Shown: positions 34,221-43,806, counted from the first letter of the stretch. The stretch is DNA of 64,000 nt from an uncultured bacterium (GCA_949291545.1 CASEWB010000006.1:372001-436000), one strand, 5' to 3'. Notes: a model not told the origin generated them from the sequence alone. Numbers and translations are program-made.

Positions 34221-34517
34221 ATGCCCAAAGACATTGTACAAGTAGAAATTAAACGTATTGCACTGGATATAGAAGCCTCCGGGCTGGGTATGGTAGAGCT
34301 GACCGATTTGGCCGCCAATGTGGAAAAATATATGCTCCAACTGCAGGAAGAAGGCGAAATCGATACGCTCAAACAAGCTTTGATGGCCGCCCTGCATTTT
34401 GCCGCGCAGGCTTATTTGCAAAACCAAAACGAAGGCGGCAAACGCAAGGAAGACGAGTCCCGCGTGGACGATTTAATTGTTAAATTAAAAGCGTCTTTGG
34501 ACGCGCCGCACAAATAG
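34221..34517 (+). CDS. ZapA-like cell division protein
   Basis: A 98-residue protein with the ZapA plan: a short N-terminal beta part (VQVEIKRIALDIEA), then helices with VELTDLAANVEKYMLQL and TLKQALMAALHFAAQAYLQNQ (the AALxxAxE-type segment), and a charged coiled-coil tail. ZapA crosslinks FtsZ filaments at the Z ring. It is the first gene of the rarA-xseA-xseB-tlyA operon and is divergent from pheS, with a coiled-coil gene after pheT as possible partner. Confidence 0.75.
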   Translation: MPKDIVQVEIKRIALDIEASGLGMVELTDLAANVEKYMLQLQEEGEIDTLKQALMAALHFAAQAYLQNQNEGGKRKEDESRVDDLIVKLKASLDAPHK

Positions 34518-34520
34518 CCT

Positions 34521-35771
34521 ATGACGGACGAACAGGAAAATATCCCGCTGGCCGCGCGCCAAGCGCCCACAAGACTGGAAGATTTTGCCGGCCAGCCGCA
34601 CCTCTTGGGGCCGGGCAAAATGCTGCGCCGGTTGCTGGAAGCGGATATGATTAAATCGGCCGTGTTTTTTGGCCCGCCCGGCTGCGGCAAAACCGCCACA
34701 GCGCGCTACATTGCCTCACGCACGCAGGCCTACACGGTGGAATTAAACGCCGCCGCCGCGGGCGTAGCAGACATCAAAAAAGTACTGGCCGAAGCCAAGG
34801 ACCGCGCCCGCACCCCTACCTTTGACCAAAAACGCACGCTCGTTATTTTGGACGAAATCCACCACTTTAACAAAACCCAGCAGGACGTGTTGCTCCCGTC
34901 CGTGGAGCGGGGCGACATTATTTTAATCGGCATTACCACCGAAAACCCGTATTTTTACATCAATACGGCGCTGTTATCGCGCTTTTCCGTATTTGAATTT
35001 AAGGCCCTGGGCGAAAAAGATTTGCTTAAAATTCTCACCCGCGCCGCCGAAAAAGAAAAAGCCCAAATAGACGAAGACGCCGCCGACTATTTTATCACTC
35101 AGGCCAACGGCGATTCGCGCAAAATGCTAAACGCGGCAGAACTGGCGTTTGTCACCACAGAACCCGATAAAGACGGTTTAAAACACATTAATTTAGAAAT
35201 TGCCAAAGAATGTATCCAGCGCCGCCATTTAAATTACGACAAAAAAGGCGACGAACATTACGACATCATTTCCGCTTTTATTAAATCCATGCGCGGTTCG
35301 GACCCGGACGCCGCCGTATACTGGCTGGCGCGTATGCTGGAAAGCGGCGAAGATCCGCGCTTTATCGCCCGGCGTATCCTTATCTGCGCGTGCGAAGATG
35401 TGGGCCTTGCCGAACCCTATGCCATTATGATTGCGCAAGCCGCCTTTGCCGCGGCCGAAGAGCTGGGCATGCCGGAAGTGCGCATCCCCTTGGCGCATGC
35501 CGCCATTTATGTAGCGTGCTGCCCCAAAAGTAATTCCGCCTATTTGGCGGTGGACGCCGCCCTGCAGGAAGTGCGCGAAGGCAAATACCGCCCCGTGCCC
35601 GACCACCTGCGCTCCGGCGGCAAGAACCGCGGCTATAAGTACGCGCACGATTTCCCAAACCACTACGTTAAACAACTCTATATGCCTTCGCCGATGCAGT
35701 TTTTCAAGCCGGGCGTTTTGGGTAAAGAACCCGCCTTAATCGAGCGCCTGAAAAAAATCAAAGGAGAATAA
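34521..35771 (+). CDS. rarA: Replication-associated recombination protein A (RarA/MgsA AAA+ ATPase)
   Basis: AAA+ ATPase (416 aa) related to clamp loaders that acts at stalled replication forks. Walker A GPPGCGKT is at 51-58, Walker B is [10 protein letters not shown] (DEIH), followed by sensor motif ITTENPYF and the arginine-finger region ALLSRFSVF. The C-terminal MgsA part has [31 protein letters not shown]. xseA begins on the base after its stop. Confidence 0.95.
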   Translation: MTDEQENIPLAARQAPTRLEDFAGQPHLLGPGKMLRRLLEADMIKSAVFFGPPGCGKTATARYIASRTQAYTVELNAAAAGVADIKKVLAEAKDRARTPTFDQKRTLVILDEIHHFNKTQQDVLLPSVERGDIILIGITTENPYFYINTALLSRFSVFEFKALGEKDLLKILTRAAEKEKAQIDEDAADYFITQANGDSRKMLNAAELAFVTTEPDKDGLKHINLEIAKECIQRRHLNYDKKGDEHYDIISAFIKSMRGSDPDAAVYWLARMLESGEDPRFIARRILICACEDVGLAEPYAIMIAQAAFAAAEELGMPEVRIPLAHAAIYVACCPKSNSAYLAVDAALQEVREGKYRPVPDHLRSGGKNRGYKYAHDFPNHYVKQLYMPSPMQFFKPGVLGKEPALIERLKKIKGE

Positions 35772-36977
35772 ATGGAGCCCGAAGCCCCCTTCCGCGGACA
35801 GGTGTTTACCGTCACCGCCATTACGCTGGCCCTCAAACAAATGATTGAAGGCGTGTTCCGCGACGTATTTGTGGAAGGCGAAGTAAGCAATTTGCGCGAA
35901 GCCGCCAGCGGGCATATTTATTTTGATTTAAAGGACCGGGAATCGCTCCTTTCCGCCGTGATGTTTAAGTGGGACGCCCGCAAATACGGCGGCGAACTGC
36001 AGGAAGGCGTACAAGTGCGCGTGTGGGGTAGTTTATCCTGCTACGCCAAACAGGGGCGGTACCAGATTGTGGTCAAAACGGCCGAAGCGTTAGCCAAAGG
36101 CAACCTCTTTTTGGAATTTGAAAAACTCAAAAAGAAACTGGAAGCCGAAGGGTTATTCGCCCCGGAACACAAAAAGCCCATTCCCGCTTATCCCCAACGG
36201 ATTGCGGTCGTCACGTCGCCCACCGGGGCGGCGGTGCGCGATATTTTATCCGTTCTAAAAAGGCGCAGCCCTCATTTGGAAGTACTGATTGCACCCGTTT
36301 TTGTGCAAGGGGACGAAGCCGCCCCGCAAATTGCCCAAGCCATTGCCGATTTGAACCACTTTAAACCCGCGCCGGACGTGATTTTAGTGGGCCGCGGCGG
36401 CGGAAGCATAGAAGATTTATGGGCGTTTAACGAAGAAGTTGTGGCGCGCGCCATTTTTAAAAGCAAAATTCCCGTCATTTCCTGCGTTGGGCACGAAGTG
36501 GATTTTACTATTGCTGATTTCGTGGCCGACCTGCGCGCCCCCACCCCCTCCGCCGCGGCGGAACTGGTGGTGCAAAATTCCCAAAACACGCAGGAACACA
36601 TCTCGCAGTTGCAAAAGCGGCTGTTACAATCGGTCAGTTTATTTTACGAACGCGCCAAACGCCGCTTTGATTTAGCCGTTCACAGCCGCGTATTTAAAAT
36701 GCCCGAAACACTGACGCTGACCAAAGAACAGGAACTAGACGACTTAACCCTGCGGTTGGAAAACGCCTGGAAAGAGCGCTTGGCAAACTTTGAACACCGC
36801 TTTGCCTTGGCACAGAACCAATTGCAGGCCCTGGGGCCGCAGGCCGTACTAAAACGCGGGTACAGCATTTCCCGCCGCGCGGACGGTTCCGTCGTCAGCC
36901 GGGTAAACCAAACAGCCCCCGGCGAAACGCTTTTTATTCAAGTACAGGACGGTATGATCCGCTCCGAAGTTAAGTGA
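35772..36977 (+). CDS. xseA: Exodeoxyribonuclease VII large subunit
   Basis: Large subunit (401 aa) of the single-strand exonuclease. The N-terminal OB-fold (VEGEVSNLREAASGHIYFDLKD) binds DNA. The catalytic region contains VVTSPTGAAVRDIL and the DVILVGRGGGSIEDLWAFNEE block, then GHEVDFTIADFVADLRAPTPSAAAE. The C-terminal coiled coil binds XseB. It is typical in length and ends next to xseB. Confidence 0.97.
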   Translation: MEPEAPFRGQVFTVTAITLALKQMIEGVFRDVFVEGEVSNLREAASGHIYFDLKDRESLLSAVMFKWDARKYGGELQEGVQVRVWGSLSCYAKQGRYQIVVKTAEALAKGNLFLEFEKLKKKLEAEGLFAPEHKKPIPAYPQRIAVVTSPTGAAVRDILSVLKRRSPHLEVLIAPVFVQGDEAAPQIAQAIADLNHFKPAPDVILVGRGGGSIEDLWAFNEEVVARAIFKSKIPVISCVGHEVDFTIADFVADLRAPTPSAAAELVVQNSQNTQEHISQLQKRLLQSVSLFYERAKRRFDLAVHSRVFKMPETLTLTKEQELDDLTLRLENAWKERLANFEHRFALAQNQLQALGPQAVLKRGYSISRRADGSVVSRVNQTAPGETLFIQVQDGMIRSEVK

Positions 36978-36988
36978 GGTTTTATAGT

Positions 36989-37237
36989 ATGCCAACCAAA
37001 ATCACCTTCGAAAAACAACTCGCCCGCTTGGAAGAAATTGTTTCCAAGCTGGAAGAAGAACAGACCGATTTGGACGCTTCCGTAAAACTGTTTGAAGAAG
37101 GCGTTGTGCTTTCTAAAGAGCTTTCGCAAAAATTGGAAACAGTTAAATTTAAAGTGGAAGAACTTAAAAAGAAAGGCGCCGAAATGCTGACCGCCCCTTT
37201 TGATACCGAGTTGGCCGAGGACGACAATGCCCAATAA
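36989..37237 (+). CDS. xseB: Exodeoxyribonuclease VII small subunit
   Basis: An 82-residue helical protein with the XseB signature FEKQLARLEEIVSKLEEEQTDLDASVKLFEEGV. Several copies wrap the coiled coil of XseA. I prefer ATG 36989, preceded by GTGAGG, over a GTG at 36974 that overlaps the xseA stop. It overlaps tlyA by 11 bases. Confidence 0.95.
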   Translation: MPTKITFEKQLARLEEIVSKLEEEQTDLDASVKLFEEGVVLSKELSQKLETVKFKVEELKKKGAEMLTAPFDTELAEDDNAQ

Positions 37238-37988
37238 AAAATTGCGCCTGGATATGGCCTTGCTGGAAAAAGGGTTTTTCCAAAGCCGCAACCGCGCCCA
37301 AGCCAGCATTATGGCGGGCGAAGTGCTGGTAAACGGCGAGGTGGACACCCGCGCCGACCGCACTATACTGCCGGAGGACGTCATTGCGCTCAAAGAAAAA
37401 TCTTGCCCGTATGTATCGCGCGGCGGCCTGAAACTGGCGGGCGCCATGAAAGCGTGGAACATCGACGTAACTGGCAAAGTGTGCGTGGACATCGGCGTGG
37501 CGACGGGCGGATTTTCCGACTGTATGCTGCAGGCCGGCGCCAAAGACGTGTACGGCGTGGACGTGGGCAAAGGCCAGCTGGCCGACGAAATGCGCCGCTA
37601 TAAAAATTTCCATTTTAAGCCCGAAACCAACGCCCGCTATATGACGGCTGATTTGTTTGAACAGGCCCCGCAGTTTGCGGCGGTAGATGTGTCGTTTATT
37701 TCGCTTACAATGATTATGGAACCGTTGTTTAAGGTGATGGCAAACGAAGCGGAAATCGTATTTTTAATTAAACCGCAGTTTGAACTGACCCCCAAACAAG
37801 TGCCGCACGGCATTGTAAAAACGGAAGAAAACCGCCAACTGGCCATCAAGCGCGTGCAGGATTATTTCGAAGAAAACCTGAAAGAGAAATACGGCGGCAC
37901 CTCGGGCGAAGTGATAGAAAGCCCCATCAAGGGAACCCACGGCAATACCGAATACCTGTGGCATGTAAAATTAAATAAGCCCGCCTAG
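37227..37988 (+). CDS. tlyA: TlyA-family rRNA 2'-O-methyltransferase
   Basis: A 253-residue protein with an N-terminal S4 RNA-binding domain (LRLDMALLEKGFFQSRNRAQASIMAGEVLVNG) and an FtsJ-type SAM domain (CVDIGVATGGFSDCMLQAGAKDVYGVDVGKGQL; later FVSF-like VDVSFISL and IKPQFEL). TlyA proteins methylate 16S and 23S rRNA. In mycobacteria their loss gives capreomycin resistance. Older annotation as hemolysin is probably misleading. GAGG lies 6 bases upstream of the ATG. Confidence 0.93.
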   Translation: MPNKKLRLDMALLEKGFFQSRNRAQASIMAGEVLVNGEVDTRADRTILPEDVIALKEKSCPYVSRGGLKLAGAMKAWNIDVTGKVCVDIGVATGGFSDCMLQAGAKDVYGVDVGKGQLADEMRRYKNFHFKPETNARYMTADLFEQAPQFAAVDVSFISLTMIMEPLFKVMANEAEIVFLIKPQFELTPKQVPHGIVKTEENRQLAIKRVQDYFEENLKEKYGGTSGEVIESPIKGTHGNTEYLWHVKLNKPA

Positions 37989-38008
37989 CACCCAAACCAT
38001 CTAAAAAG

Positions 38009-38031
38009 CCCGCGGGAAACCGCGGGATTTT
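38009..38031 (+). terminator. Terminator after tlyA
   Basis: CCCGCGG, loop GAAA, CCGCGGG, then ATTTTT. Confidence 0.85.
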
Positions 38032-38035
38032 TATC

Positions 38036-38058
38036 AAAAAAGGCGGAGGAAACCCGCC
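38036..38058 (-). terminator. Terminator after pth
   Basis: On the minus strand, GGCGG (38058-38054), a 7-base loop, CCGCC (38046-38042), then TTTTTT. Confidence 0.65.
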
Positions 38059-38083
38059 GCCTGGCTATTTGTAAAAATTAAAA

Positions 38084-38644
38084 TCAGTTAAATGCGTTCA
38101 TGGCTTTTTCCAACCCTTGCGACAAAATCATTTCAAGCGCGTCCACCGCGCGCGCAAGCGCATCGTCCAACGCGGCTTGGTCCGCCTTGGGGAAATTGGA
38201 AAGCACAAAATTGGCTAAATCAAATTTTTCAGGCTTGGGGCCTATTCCCAGCCGCAAACGCGGAATGTCTTGCGTGCCCAGTTGCTCTATAACGCTTTTC
38301 ATTCCTTTCTGCCCACCCGCCGAACCATTTTTGCGAATGCGCAATTTGCCAATATCCAGCGATACATCGTCAAAGCAAACCAAGCAGTTTTGCGGCGCAA
38401 TTTTATAGAACCGGGCCAAGCTGGATACAGCTCGGCCCGATTCGTTCATATAAGTAGAGGGTTTGATGAGAAATACATCGTGCCCTGCCACGGTAACTTT
38501 TGCATACACCCCCAAGTTTTGCCAGGTCTTCCATTCGGCGCCCCATTTGCGGGCAGCTGCGTCCAGCACCATAAATCCGGCGTTGTGGCGCGTATGCTCG
38601 TATTGGGAACCGGGATTGCCAAGCCCTGCCAGGAGGTATTGCAT
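38084..38644 (-). CDS. pth: Peptidyl-tRNA hydrolase
   Basis: Cytoplasmic esterase (186 aa) that frees tRNA from dropped-off peptidyl-tRNA. The catalytic residues are N10 (GLGNPG), H20 (TRHNAGF) and Asp in FDDVSLDIGKLRI, with KPSTYMNESG and GGQKGMKSV also typical. It follows the L25 gene by 3 bases, a very common neighbour in bacteria. Confidence 0.96.
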   Translation of the reverse strand: MQYLLAGLGNPGSQYEHTRHNAGFMVLDAAARKWGAEWKTWQNLGVYAKVTVAGHDVFLIKPSTYMNESGRAVSSLARFYKIAPQNCLVCFDDVSLDIGKLRIRKNGSAGGQKGMKSVIEQLGTQDIPRLRLGIGPKPEKFDLANFVLSNFPKADQAALDDALARAVDALEMILSQGLEKAMNAFN

Positions 38645-38647
38645 AGG

Positions 38648-39322
38648 TTATTTCTTCGCGGCGTCCTTGGTAAGGTTGCCTTCTTCGTCCTTTTTACCCT
38701 TGGTAGAGGAGCTTTCCGGCTGGGCGGCGGCAGCATCAGCAGCGGCCGGGGCAGGAGCAGCTTCTTCTTCTTTCGGAATGGCCAAGTGCACCACCGGAGC
38801 TTCCGGATCGGTCACCAGTTCCACGCCTTCGGGCAGTTTGATATCGCCCGCGAGCAGACCTTTGTTGATGGTCATCGGGGTGATGTCCAGCACGATTTCG
38901 TGCGGAATGGCGCTGACCAACGCGCGGACTTCAATTTCGCGCAAGATGTGTTCAATAATAGCACCATAGTTGGCCACATCGGCAGGCATACCTTCCAGTT
39001 TGAGCGGAACAACGACGTCCATTTTGTCTTTCATGCTTACGCGCTGAAAATCGGCATGGATCGGGTTATCGGTTACGGCGTGGTATTGGATTTCTTTTAC
39101 CAACGCCAATTCTTTGGCACCGTTCAAGTCCATTTCCACCAGCGTGTTTTTACCAGCTTTTACGATTTTTTCCAAATCTTTTACGCTTACGGTAACGCTA
39201 ACAGGTTCTTTGTGTCCGCCGTAGATAACGGCCGGGATTTTCTTTTCGGCTCTGATTTTAGAAAGAGCCCCTTTGACGCCAATCCCTTCGCGGGCAGCGG
39301 CAGAGATAGTTACTTTTTCCAT
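38648..39322 (-). CDS. rplY: Ribosomal protein L25 / general stress protein Ctc
   Basis: A 224-residue long-form L25 (TL5/Ctc): the N-terminal 5S-rRNA-binding domain (AAREGIGVKGALSKIRAEKKIPAVIYGG) and the C-terminal beta domain (VDVTPMTIN-like region ending near VHLAIP). The C-terminus has an Ala/Pro/Glu-rich, charged tail. The start is fixed by GGAGG 6 bases before ATG 39322. It is co-transcribed with prs and pth. Confidence 0.94.
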   Translation of the reverse strand: MEKVTISAAAREGIGVKGALSKIRAEKKIPAVIYGGHKEPVSVTVSVKDLEKIVKAGKNTLVEMDLNGAKELALVKEIQYHAVTDNPIHADFQRVSMKDKMDVVVPLKLEGMPADVANYGAIIEHILREIEVRALVSAIPHEIVLDITPMTINKGLLAGDIKLPEGVELVTDPEAPVVHLAIPKEEEAAPAPAAADAAAAQPESSSTKGKKDEEGNLTKDAAKK

Positions 39323-39364
39323 TGTTTCCTCCAAATTTCCTTATAGAAAATTTTTGAAATTTCG

Positions 39365-40309
39365 TTAATTAAACATATCGCTGATAGAGCGGCCGTCGTG
39401 GTTGCGTTTAATCGCGTCCGCCAACAGGTACGAAACGGACAGCACGTCCACTTTCGGCCCTAAATCCCGGATAGGAAGCGAGTCGGAAATGACCAGCTTC
39501 TTGATATCCGATTTGTTGATTTTATCAATCGCATTGCGGGACAGCAACCCATGCGTACACGCCGCATAAATTTCCCGCGCGCCTTGTTCTTTGATTTTCT
39601 GCGCCACGATGGTCAGCGTACCCGCCGTGTCCACAATATCATCAAAAATAATGGCTACTTTGTCTTTTACGTCCCCGATAACGTTGTACACCACGGCTTC
39701 GTTGGCTTTCGGGCGGCGTTTATCAATAATCACCAGCCCCGCGTCCATACGGGCCGCAAATTTGCGGGCGCGTTCCACACCGCCCACGTCCGGAGAAATG
39801 ACCACCAAATCTTTGCGGTCAAAATCTTTAAAGTAATCCAAAAATACTTTGCGTGCACGCAAATGGTCCACCGGGATATCAAAAAACCCCTGGATTTGGC
39901 CGGCGTGCAAGTCCACCGTCATAATGCGGTCGGCACCGGCTTCGGTAATTAAATTGCAGGCCAGTTTGGCTGTAATCGGTACACGCGGGGAAGCCTTGCG
40001 GTCCGCACGCGCGTAGCCAAAATACGGAATTACCGCCGTAATTTTGCCCGCGCTGGCGCGTTTGAACGCGTCAATCATAATCAAGAGTTCCATCAAATTT
40101 TCGTTGACGGGAGGGCAGGTGGGCTGAATGATATAGCAATCGTGCGCGCGGACGCTTTCCAAAATCTGCACGTCAATTTCACCGTCCGCAAAGCGCTCTA
40201 CGCGCAGTTTGCCCATCTCCATATTCAGGTGACCGCAAATTTTCTGCGCCAGGGCAATGTTGGCATTACCGGAGAAAATTCTTAAATCGCCGTTTACGCT
40301 TTTAGTCAT
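39365..40309 (-). CDS. prs: Ribose-phosphate pyrophosphokinase
   Basis: PRPP synthetase (314 aa): ribose-5-phosphate plus ATP gives PRPP for nucleotides, His, Trp and NAD. Seen are IQPTCPPVNENLMEL, YFGYARADRKASPRVPITAK, VDLHAGQIQGFF and the PRPP loop IIFDDIVDTAGTL. It overlaps glmU by 8 bases; glmU-prs-ctc-pth is a widespread gene order. Confidence 0.97.
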   Translation of the reverse strand: MTKSVNGDLRIFSGNANIALAQKICGHLNMEMGKLRVERFADGEIDVQILESVRAHDCYIIQPTCPPVNENLMELLIMIDAFKRASAGKITAVIPYFGYARADRKASPRVPITAKLACNLITEAGADRIMTVDLHAGQIQGFFDIPVDHLRARKVFLDYFKDFDRKDLVVISPDVGGVERARKFAARMDAGLVIIDKRRPKANEAVVYNVIGDVKDKVAIIFDDIVDTAGTLTIVAQKIKEQGAREIYAACTHGLLSRNAIDKINKSDIKKLVISDSLPIRDLGPKVDVLSVSYLLADAIKRNHDGRSISDMFN

Positions 40310-41705
40310 TTTTCTTTACACCTTTTTTTTCCAGAACGACCTGACGCGAACGGGCAATCGCCAGAGATTCCGCCGGAACCTCTTTGGTAATCGTTGACCC
40401 CGCGCCGATTTTTGCATATTCGTGCACCGTTACCGGCGCAACAAAATTCACGTTAGACCCTACAAACACATGGTCCCCTATGACCGTTTGGTGTTTGTTC
40501 TTGCCGTCATAATTGCAGGTGATGGTTCCCGCCCCCACATTTACCCCCGCTCCCATTTGCGTATCGCCAATGTAGCTAAGGTGGTTGACCTTGGAACCTT
40601 CCCCAATGACAGACTTTTTAATTTCTGAAAAATTGCCCACTTTGGCACCCTTCTTTAAAACCGATTTCGGGCGCAAATGCGCATACGGCCCCAACTGGCA
40701 AGTGGCTTCCACTTCGGATTCTTCGATGTAGGTGCCCATTTTAATCGTGACATTATCCCCAATCACGGAATCTTTAATATACACATTGCCTTCTATCTCG
40801 CAATTCTTGCCAATTACCGTCTTGCCGCAAATGTAGCAGCCCGGGCAAATGCGCGTATCCGCGCCAATTTGGACGCCCGGGTCAATATATACTTCTTTCG
40901 GGCGCACCAGCGTAACGCCTTCGTCCATCAGTTCCGCGGCCACCCGGTCGCGCATAATTTGCTCGGCCTCGGCCAACTGCGCTTTGCTGTTTACCCCCAG
41001 TGCTTGCTGGTAATCCTCCGAGGCAAACACCAAGACGGGCTGATTCATTTGTTTAATTAAAGCTAAGGTGTCCGTTAAATAGTATTCGCGCTTGGGGCCT
41101 TGCGGCGTGAGCTGTGTAAGGGCGGTTTGAAGCGCTTTGGAATTAAAAATATACATACCGCTGTTAATTTCGGCAATTTTTTTGGTTTCTTCGTCCGCGT
41201 CGGATTCTTCCACAATATTTTCAAAAGAACCGTCCTGTGCGCGGATAATGCGCCCATAGCCAAACGGGTTCGGTACGGTTACGCCCAATACCAGCGCACC
41301 CACGTCGTTATGCTCAAAAACGTCCGTCATATGGGCCAGCGTCTGCGCTTTTAAAAGCGGCGTATCGCCGTTTAACACCAAAATCGTTTCAAATTTTTTC
41401 AAAAGCGGTTCCGCCGCTTTTACCGCGGAAGCAGAACCGGATAATTCCGTTTGGTTTACAAATACCACCGGGGCTGTAATGCCCCATTGCGTAAGACCCG
41501 CTTTGACGGCGTTTGCCACCGTGTCGGCCTCGTGGCCGACAACAATGCCGATAGCGGCCGGACCCAATGCTTGGGCCGCCTTTAAAATATGTGCGAGTAT
41601 CGGGATTCCGCAAACGAGATGCAGCGGTTTGGGAAGGGGAGATTTCATCCGGGTGCCTTTGCCGGCCGCCAAGATGAGAACACACAGATTTTTTTTGGCT
41701 ACCAT
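40302..41705 (-). CDS. glmU: Bifunctional GlmU (GlcN-1-P acetyltransferase / UDP-GlcNAc pyrophosphorylase)
   Basis: Makes UDP-GlcNAc for peptidoglycan and LPS (467 aa). The N-terminal uridylyltransferase has LAAGKGTRMKSPLPKPL, LNGDTPLL and EINSGMYIF. The C-terminal left-handed beta-helix acetyltransferase shows hexapeptide repeats (IGADTRICPG, IGKNCEIEGN) and HLSYIGDTQMGAGVNVGAGTITCNYDG. Length and order are normal. It is the first gene of the operon. Confidence 0.97.
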   Translation of the reverse strand: MVAKKNLCVLILAAGKGTRMKSPLPKPLHLVCGIPILAHILKAAQALGPAAIGIVVGHEADTVANAVKAGLTQWGITAPVVFVNQTELSGSASAVKAAEPLLKKFETILVLNGDTPLLKAQTLAHMTDVFEHNDVGALVLGVTVPNPFGYGRIIRAQDGSFENIVEESDADEETKKIAEINSGMYIFNSKALQTALTQLTPQGPKREYYLTDTLALIKQMNQPVLVFASEDYQQALGVNSKAQLAEAEQIMRDRVAAELMDEGVTLVRPKEVYIDPGVQIGADTRICPGCYICGKTVIGKNCEIEGNVYIKDSVIGDNVTIKMGTYIEESEVEATCQLGPYAHLRPKSVLKKGAKVGNFSEIKKSVIGEGSKVNHLSYIGDTQMGAGVNVGAGTITCNYDGKNKHQTVIGDHVFVGSNVNFVAPVTVHEYAKIGAGSTITKEVPAESLAIARSRQVVLEKKGVKKND

Positions 41706-41775
41706 TGTTTTATCTACTCTTGCCTAAAAAAGAATCTAACTTGTTAATGACGAATCAGGAACAAATTATATATAT

Positions 41776-41804
41776 ATTATACCAATAATCCGCCCAACCT
41801 GCAA
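41776..41804 (-). promoter_or_regulatory. Promoter of glmU-prs-rplY-pth
   Basis: On the minus strand, TTGCAG (41804-41799), a 17-base spacer, and TATAAT (41781-41776). The transcript would carry a leader of about 65 bases. The rest of 41706-41881 holds no gene. Confidence 0.6.
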
Positions 41805-41881
41805 AGCGGAAATGTTGGCACTTCCTGCCTTTAGGCGGGGCATTAACTACATTGTAGCATTTTAACCGTTACTGCGGGATT

Positions 41882-43111
41882 TTACCGCTTTTGGCCAAAG
41901 CAAAGGGGGCCTTCGGCCCGCGTAATCACCGCGCGCACCAGCCCGTGGGCGCCGGGAGCGCCCTGCAACACCACCTGCTGAAAATTGGACGTTATCCCGT
42001 GCAGGCGGCCGGCTTTGTGTTCCTCGATAAAAACTTCTTGCTCGGAACCTACCAAAGAGGCGGCAAACGAAGCGCGCAGCTCTTTATCCAACGCGCGCAG
42101 CGCGTCCGAGCGGCGTTTGATTTCCTCGTGCGGCAACTGTTTAAGCGCTGCCGCCGGGGTGCCGGGGCGCGGCGAATAGCTAAAAACGTGCAGTCCCGCC
42201 AAGCAAATATCGCGGATAAAAGCGGCGGTCGCTTCAAAATCGGCTTCTGTTTCGGTGGGATAGCCCGCAATCACGTCCGCAAAAATGCCGATTTGCGGCA
42301 CCCGGCGGCGCAGGTCTTCCACGCGCGCCCGATAGGCAGCCGTATCGTAATGGCGGTTCATATCCTGTAAAATTTTGTCGCACCCGGCTTGCAGGGGCAG
42401 GTGAAAATAATTGCAAAACCGGTCCGGGCGCAAAGCCATTTGGTCCATGATACCGTCCGTAACCGTTTGCAGCTCAATAGAAGAAAACCGCACACGGAAC
42501 CGGCCCGGCAGTTGGGCAATTTGTTTGCATAGGCCGGCTAAATCCGTCCCTGTTTGCGGGCAGAGGTAGTTGCCGATGTTAATGCCGGTAAGGACGATTT
42601 CGGCAAAGCCTTTTTGGACTAAGGTTTGTATTTCACTCAACACGTCCGCCAGCGGTTTGGAACGCTTGACCGGGCGGGCATAGGGCACAATACAGTACGA
42701 ACAAAAGCAGTCGCACCCGTCCTGGATTTTGATAAACGCGCGACTGTGGCCTTCGTGCCCGGATACCGTCCAGCACACGTCCGGCACGTTAAAGAGAGTC
42801 CTGCCTAAATCGTATTTTCCGATAATTTCTGCCTGTGGGAATTTTTTCCGCGCCATTTTTTCGTGCGCGGCAGCGTAACAACCCGTCAGCACAAGCCGAG
42901 CCTGTGGGTTGCGGCGCAAAATTTGGCGGATTTGTTTTTCCACGTCTTTATCGGCCTGGTGGGTGACCGTGCAGGTATTAAGCAAACAAATATCGGCCGT
43001 TTCAAACGAGTCAGCAGGTGTATACCCTGCCCGCAGGAACTGCTCCCACAGGGCTTGGCTTTCCACCTGGTTGACGCGGCAACCGAACGTTTTGATAAAA
43101 AAAGTAGTCAT
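41882..43111 (-). CDS. mtaB: tRNA t6A37 methylthiotransferase MtaB-like
   Basis: Radical SAM methylthiotransferase (409 aa) that converts t6A to ms2t6A at position 37 of ANN-decoding tRNAs. The N-terminal cluster ligands begin at TFGCRVN (C11). The radical SAM motif is DGCDCFCSYCIVPYARP, with an extra Cys inside the usual C-x3-C-x2-C. It has a C-terminal TRAM-like region. HemW and this enzyme both need Fe-S supply. It overlaps rsmE by one base. Confidence 0.9.
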   Translation of the reverse strand: MTTFFIKTFGCRVNQVESQALWEQFLRAGYTPADSFETADICLLNTCTVTHQADKDVEKQIRQILRRNPQARLVLTGCYAAAHEKMARKKFPQAEIIGKYDLGRTLFNVPDVCWTVSGHEGHSRAFIKIQDGCDCFCSYCIVPYARPVKRSKPLADVLSEIQTLVQKGFAEIVLTGINIGNYLCPQTGTDLAGLCKQIAQLPGRFRVRFSSIELQTVTDGIMDQMALRPDRFCNYFHLPLQAGCDKILQDMNRHYDTAAYRARVEDLRRRVPQIGIFADVIAGYPTETEADFEATAAFIRDICLAGLHVFSYSPRPGTPAAALKQLPHEEIKRRSDALRALDKELRASFAASLVGSEQEVFIEEHKAGRLHGITSNFQQVVLQGAPGAHGLVRAVITRAEGPLCFGQKR

Positions 43112-43806
43112 TATAACAGTTTGGCGGCTACGGCAATGCAGGCCGTTTCCGCACGCAAAATGTTTACACCCAGCGTAACCGGCAGGACGTTGTATTGCGC
43201 GGCGATAACCACCTCTTCGTCCGTCCAGCCGCCCGCAGGCCCCACATACACGCGCAGGCGCTTAGGGTGTCCCAATTTTTCCTGCCCCCAAGCCAGCGTA
43301 TGGGTTTCTTCGGCTTCGTAAGCCAAGAGGGAAGGAACGTCCTGCTGGAGGGCTTCCGTAAATTTGACGGGCGGCAAAATGGCCGGGATAAACGGTGTAT
43401 CGCACTGCTTGCAGGCAGCCACCATCACTTGGTGCCAGCGGTCATTTTTTCCATCCCATTTTTTGAGCACATCGTATTCGCTGCGCTGCGTAACAATCGG
43501 GCAGAAAGCAGCCACCCCCAGTTGGGTGCCTTTATCCAACACTTCTTCCAGCCCCGTGCGGGAATTGGGTGCAAAAAAGAGCTCCAGCTCCAACGCCGGG
43601 CGGCGCACCGGGCACGGTTTTAACAGCGTGCCGCGGACGAACTTTTTTTGCACGCGGTCTATGCGCGCCATATACTGGCGGCCCGTACCGTCAAACACGC
43701 GGATTTCGTCCCCTTCTTTGTGCCGGGCTACCGCGCTGGCGTGGTGGGCTTCCGCGTCCATCAGGAAAAATTCGGTTTCTTTGATGTCTGCAAAATACTG
43801 GGGCAT
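43111..43806 (-). CDS. rsmE: 16S rRNA (uracil-1498-N3)-methyltransferase RsmE
   Basis: SPOUT-class methyltransferase (231 aa). The N-terminal PUA-like part has HHASAVARHKEGDEIRVFDGTG. The C-terminal knot has KGTQLGVAAFCPIVTQRSEY, VYVGPAGGWTDEEVVIA and VTLGVNILRAETACIAVAA. Length is typical. It is the first gene of a two-gene operon with mtaB. Confidence 0.94.
   Translation of the reverse strand: MPQYFADIKETEFFLMDAEAHHASAVARHKEGDEIRVFDGTGRQYMARIDRVQKKFVRGTLLKPCPVRRPALELELFFAPNSRTGLEEVLDKGTQLGVAAFCPIVTQRSEYDVLKKWDGKNDRWHQVMVAACKQCDTPFIPAILPPVKFTEALQQDVPSLLAYEAEETHTLAWGQEKLGHPKRLRVYVGPAGGWTDEEVVIAAQYNVLPVTLGVNILRAETACIAVAAKLL

Noticed and set aside
33060-34427. Longer pheS with about 109 extra N-terminal residues
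   Set aside because: The extension is hydrophobic nonsense covering the divergent promoter region. The family starts near MTINEFKS.
36974-36988. GTG start for xseB overlapping the xseA stop
   Set aside because: ATG 36989 has a better ribosome site (GTGAGG) and gives a standard XseB N-terminus, though the GTG cannot be fully excluded.
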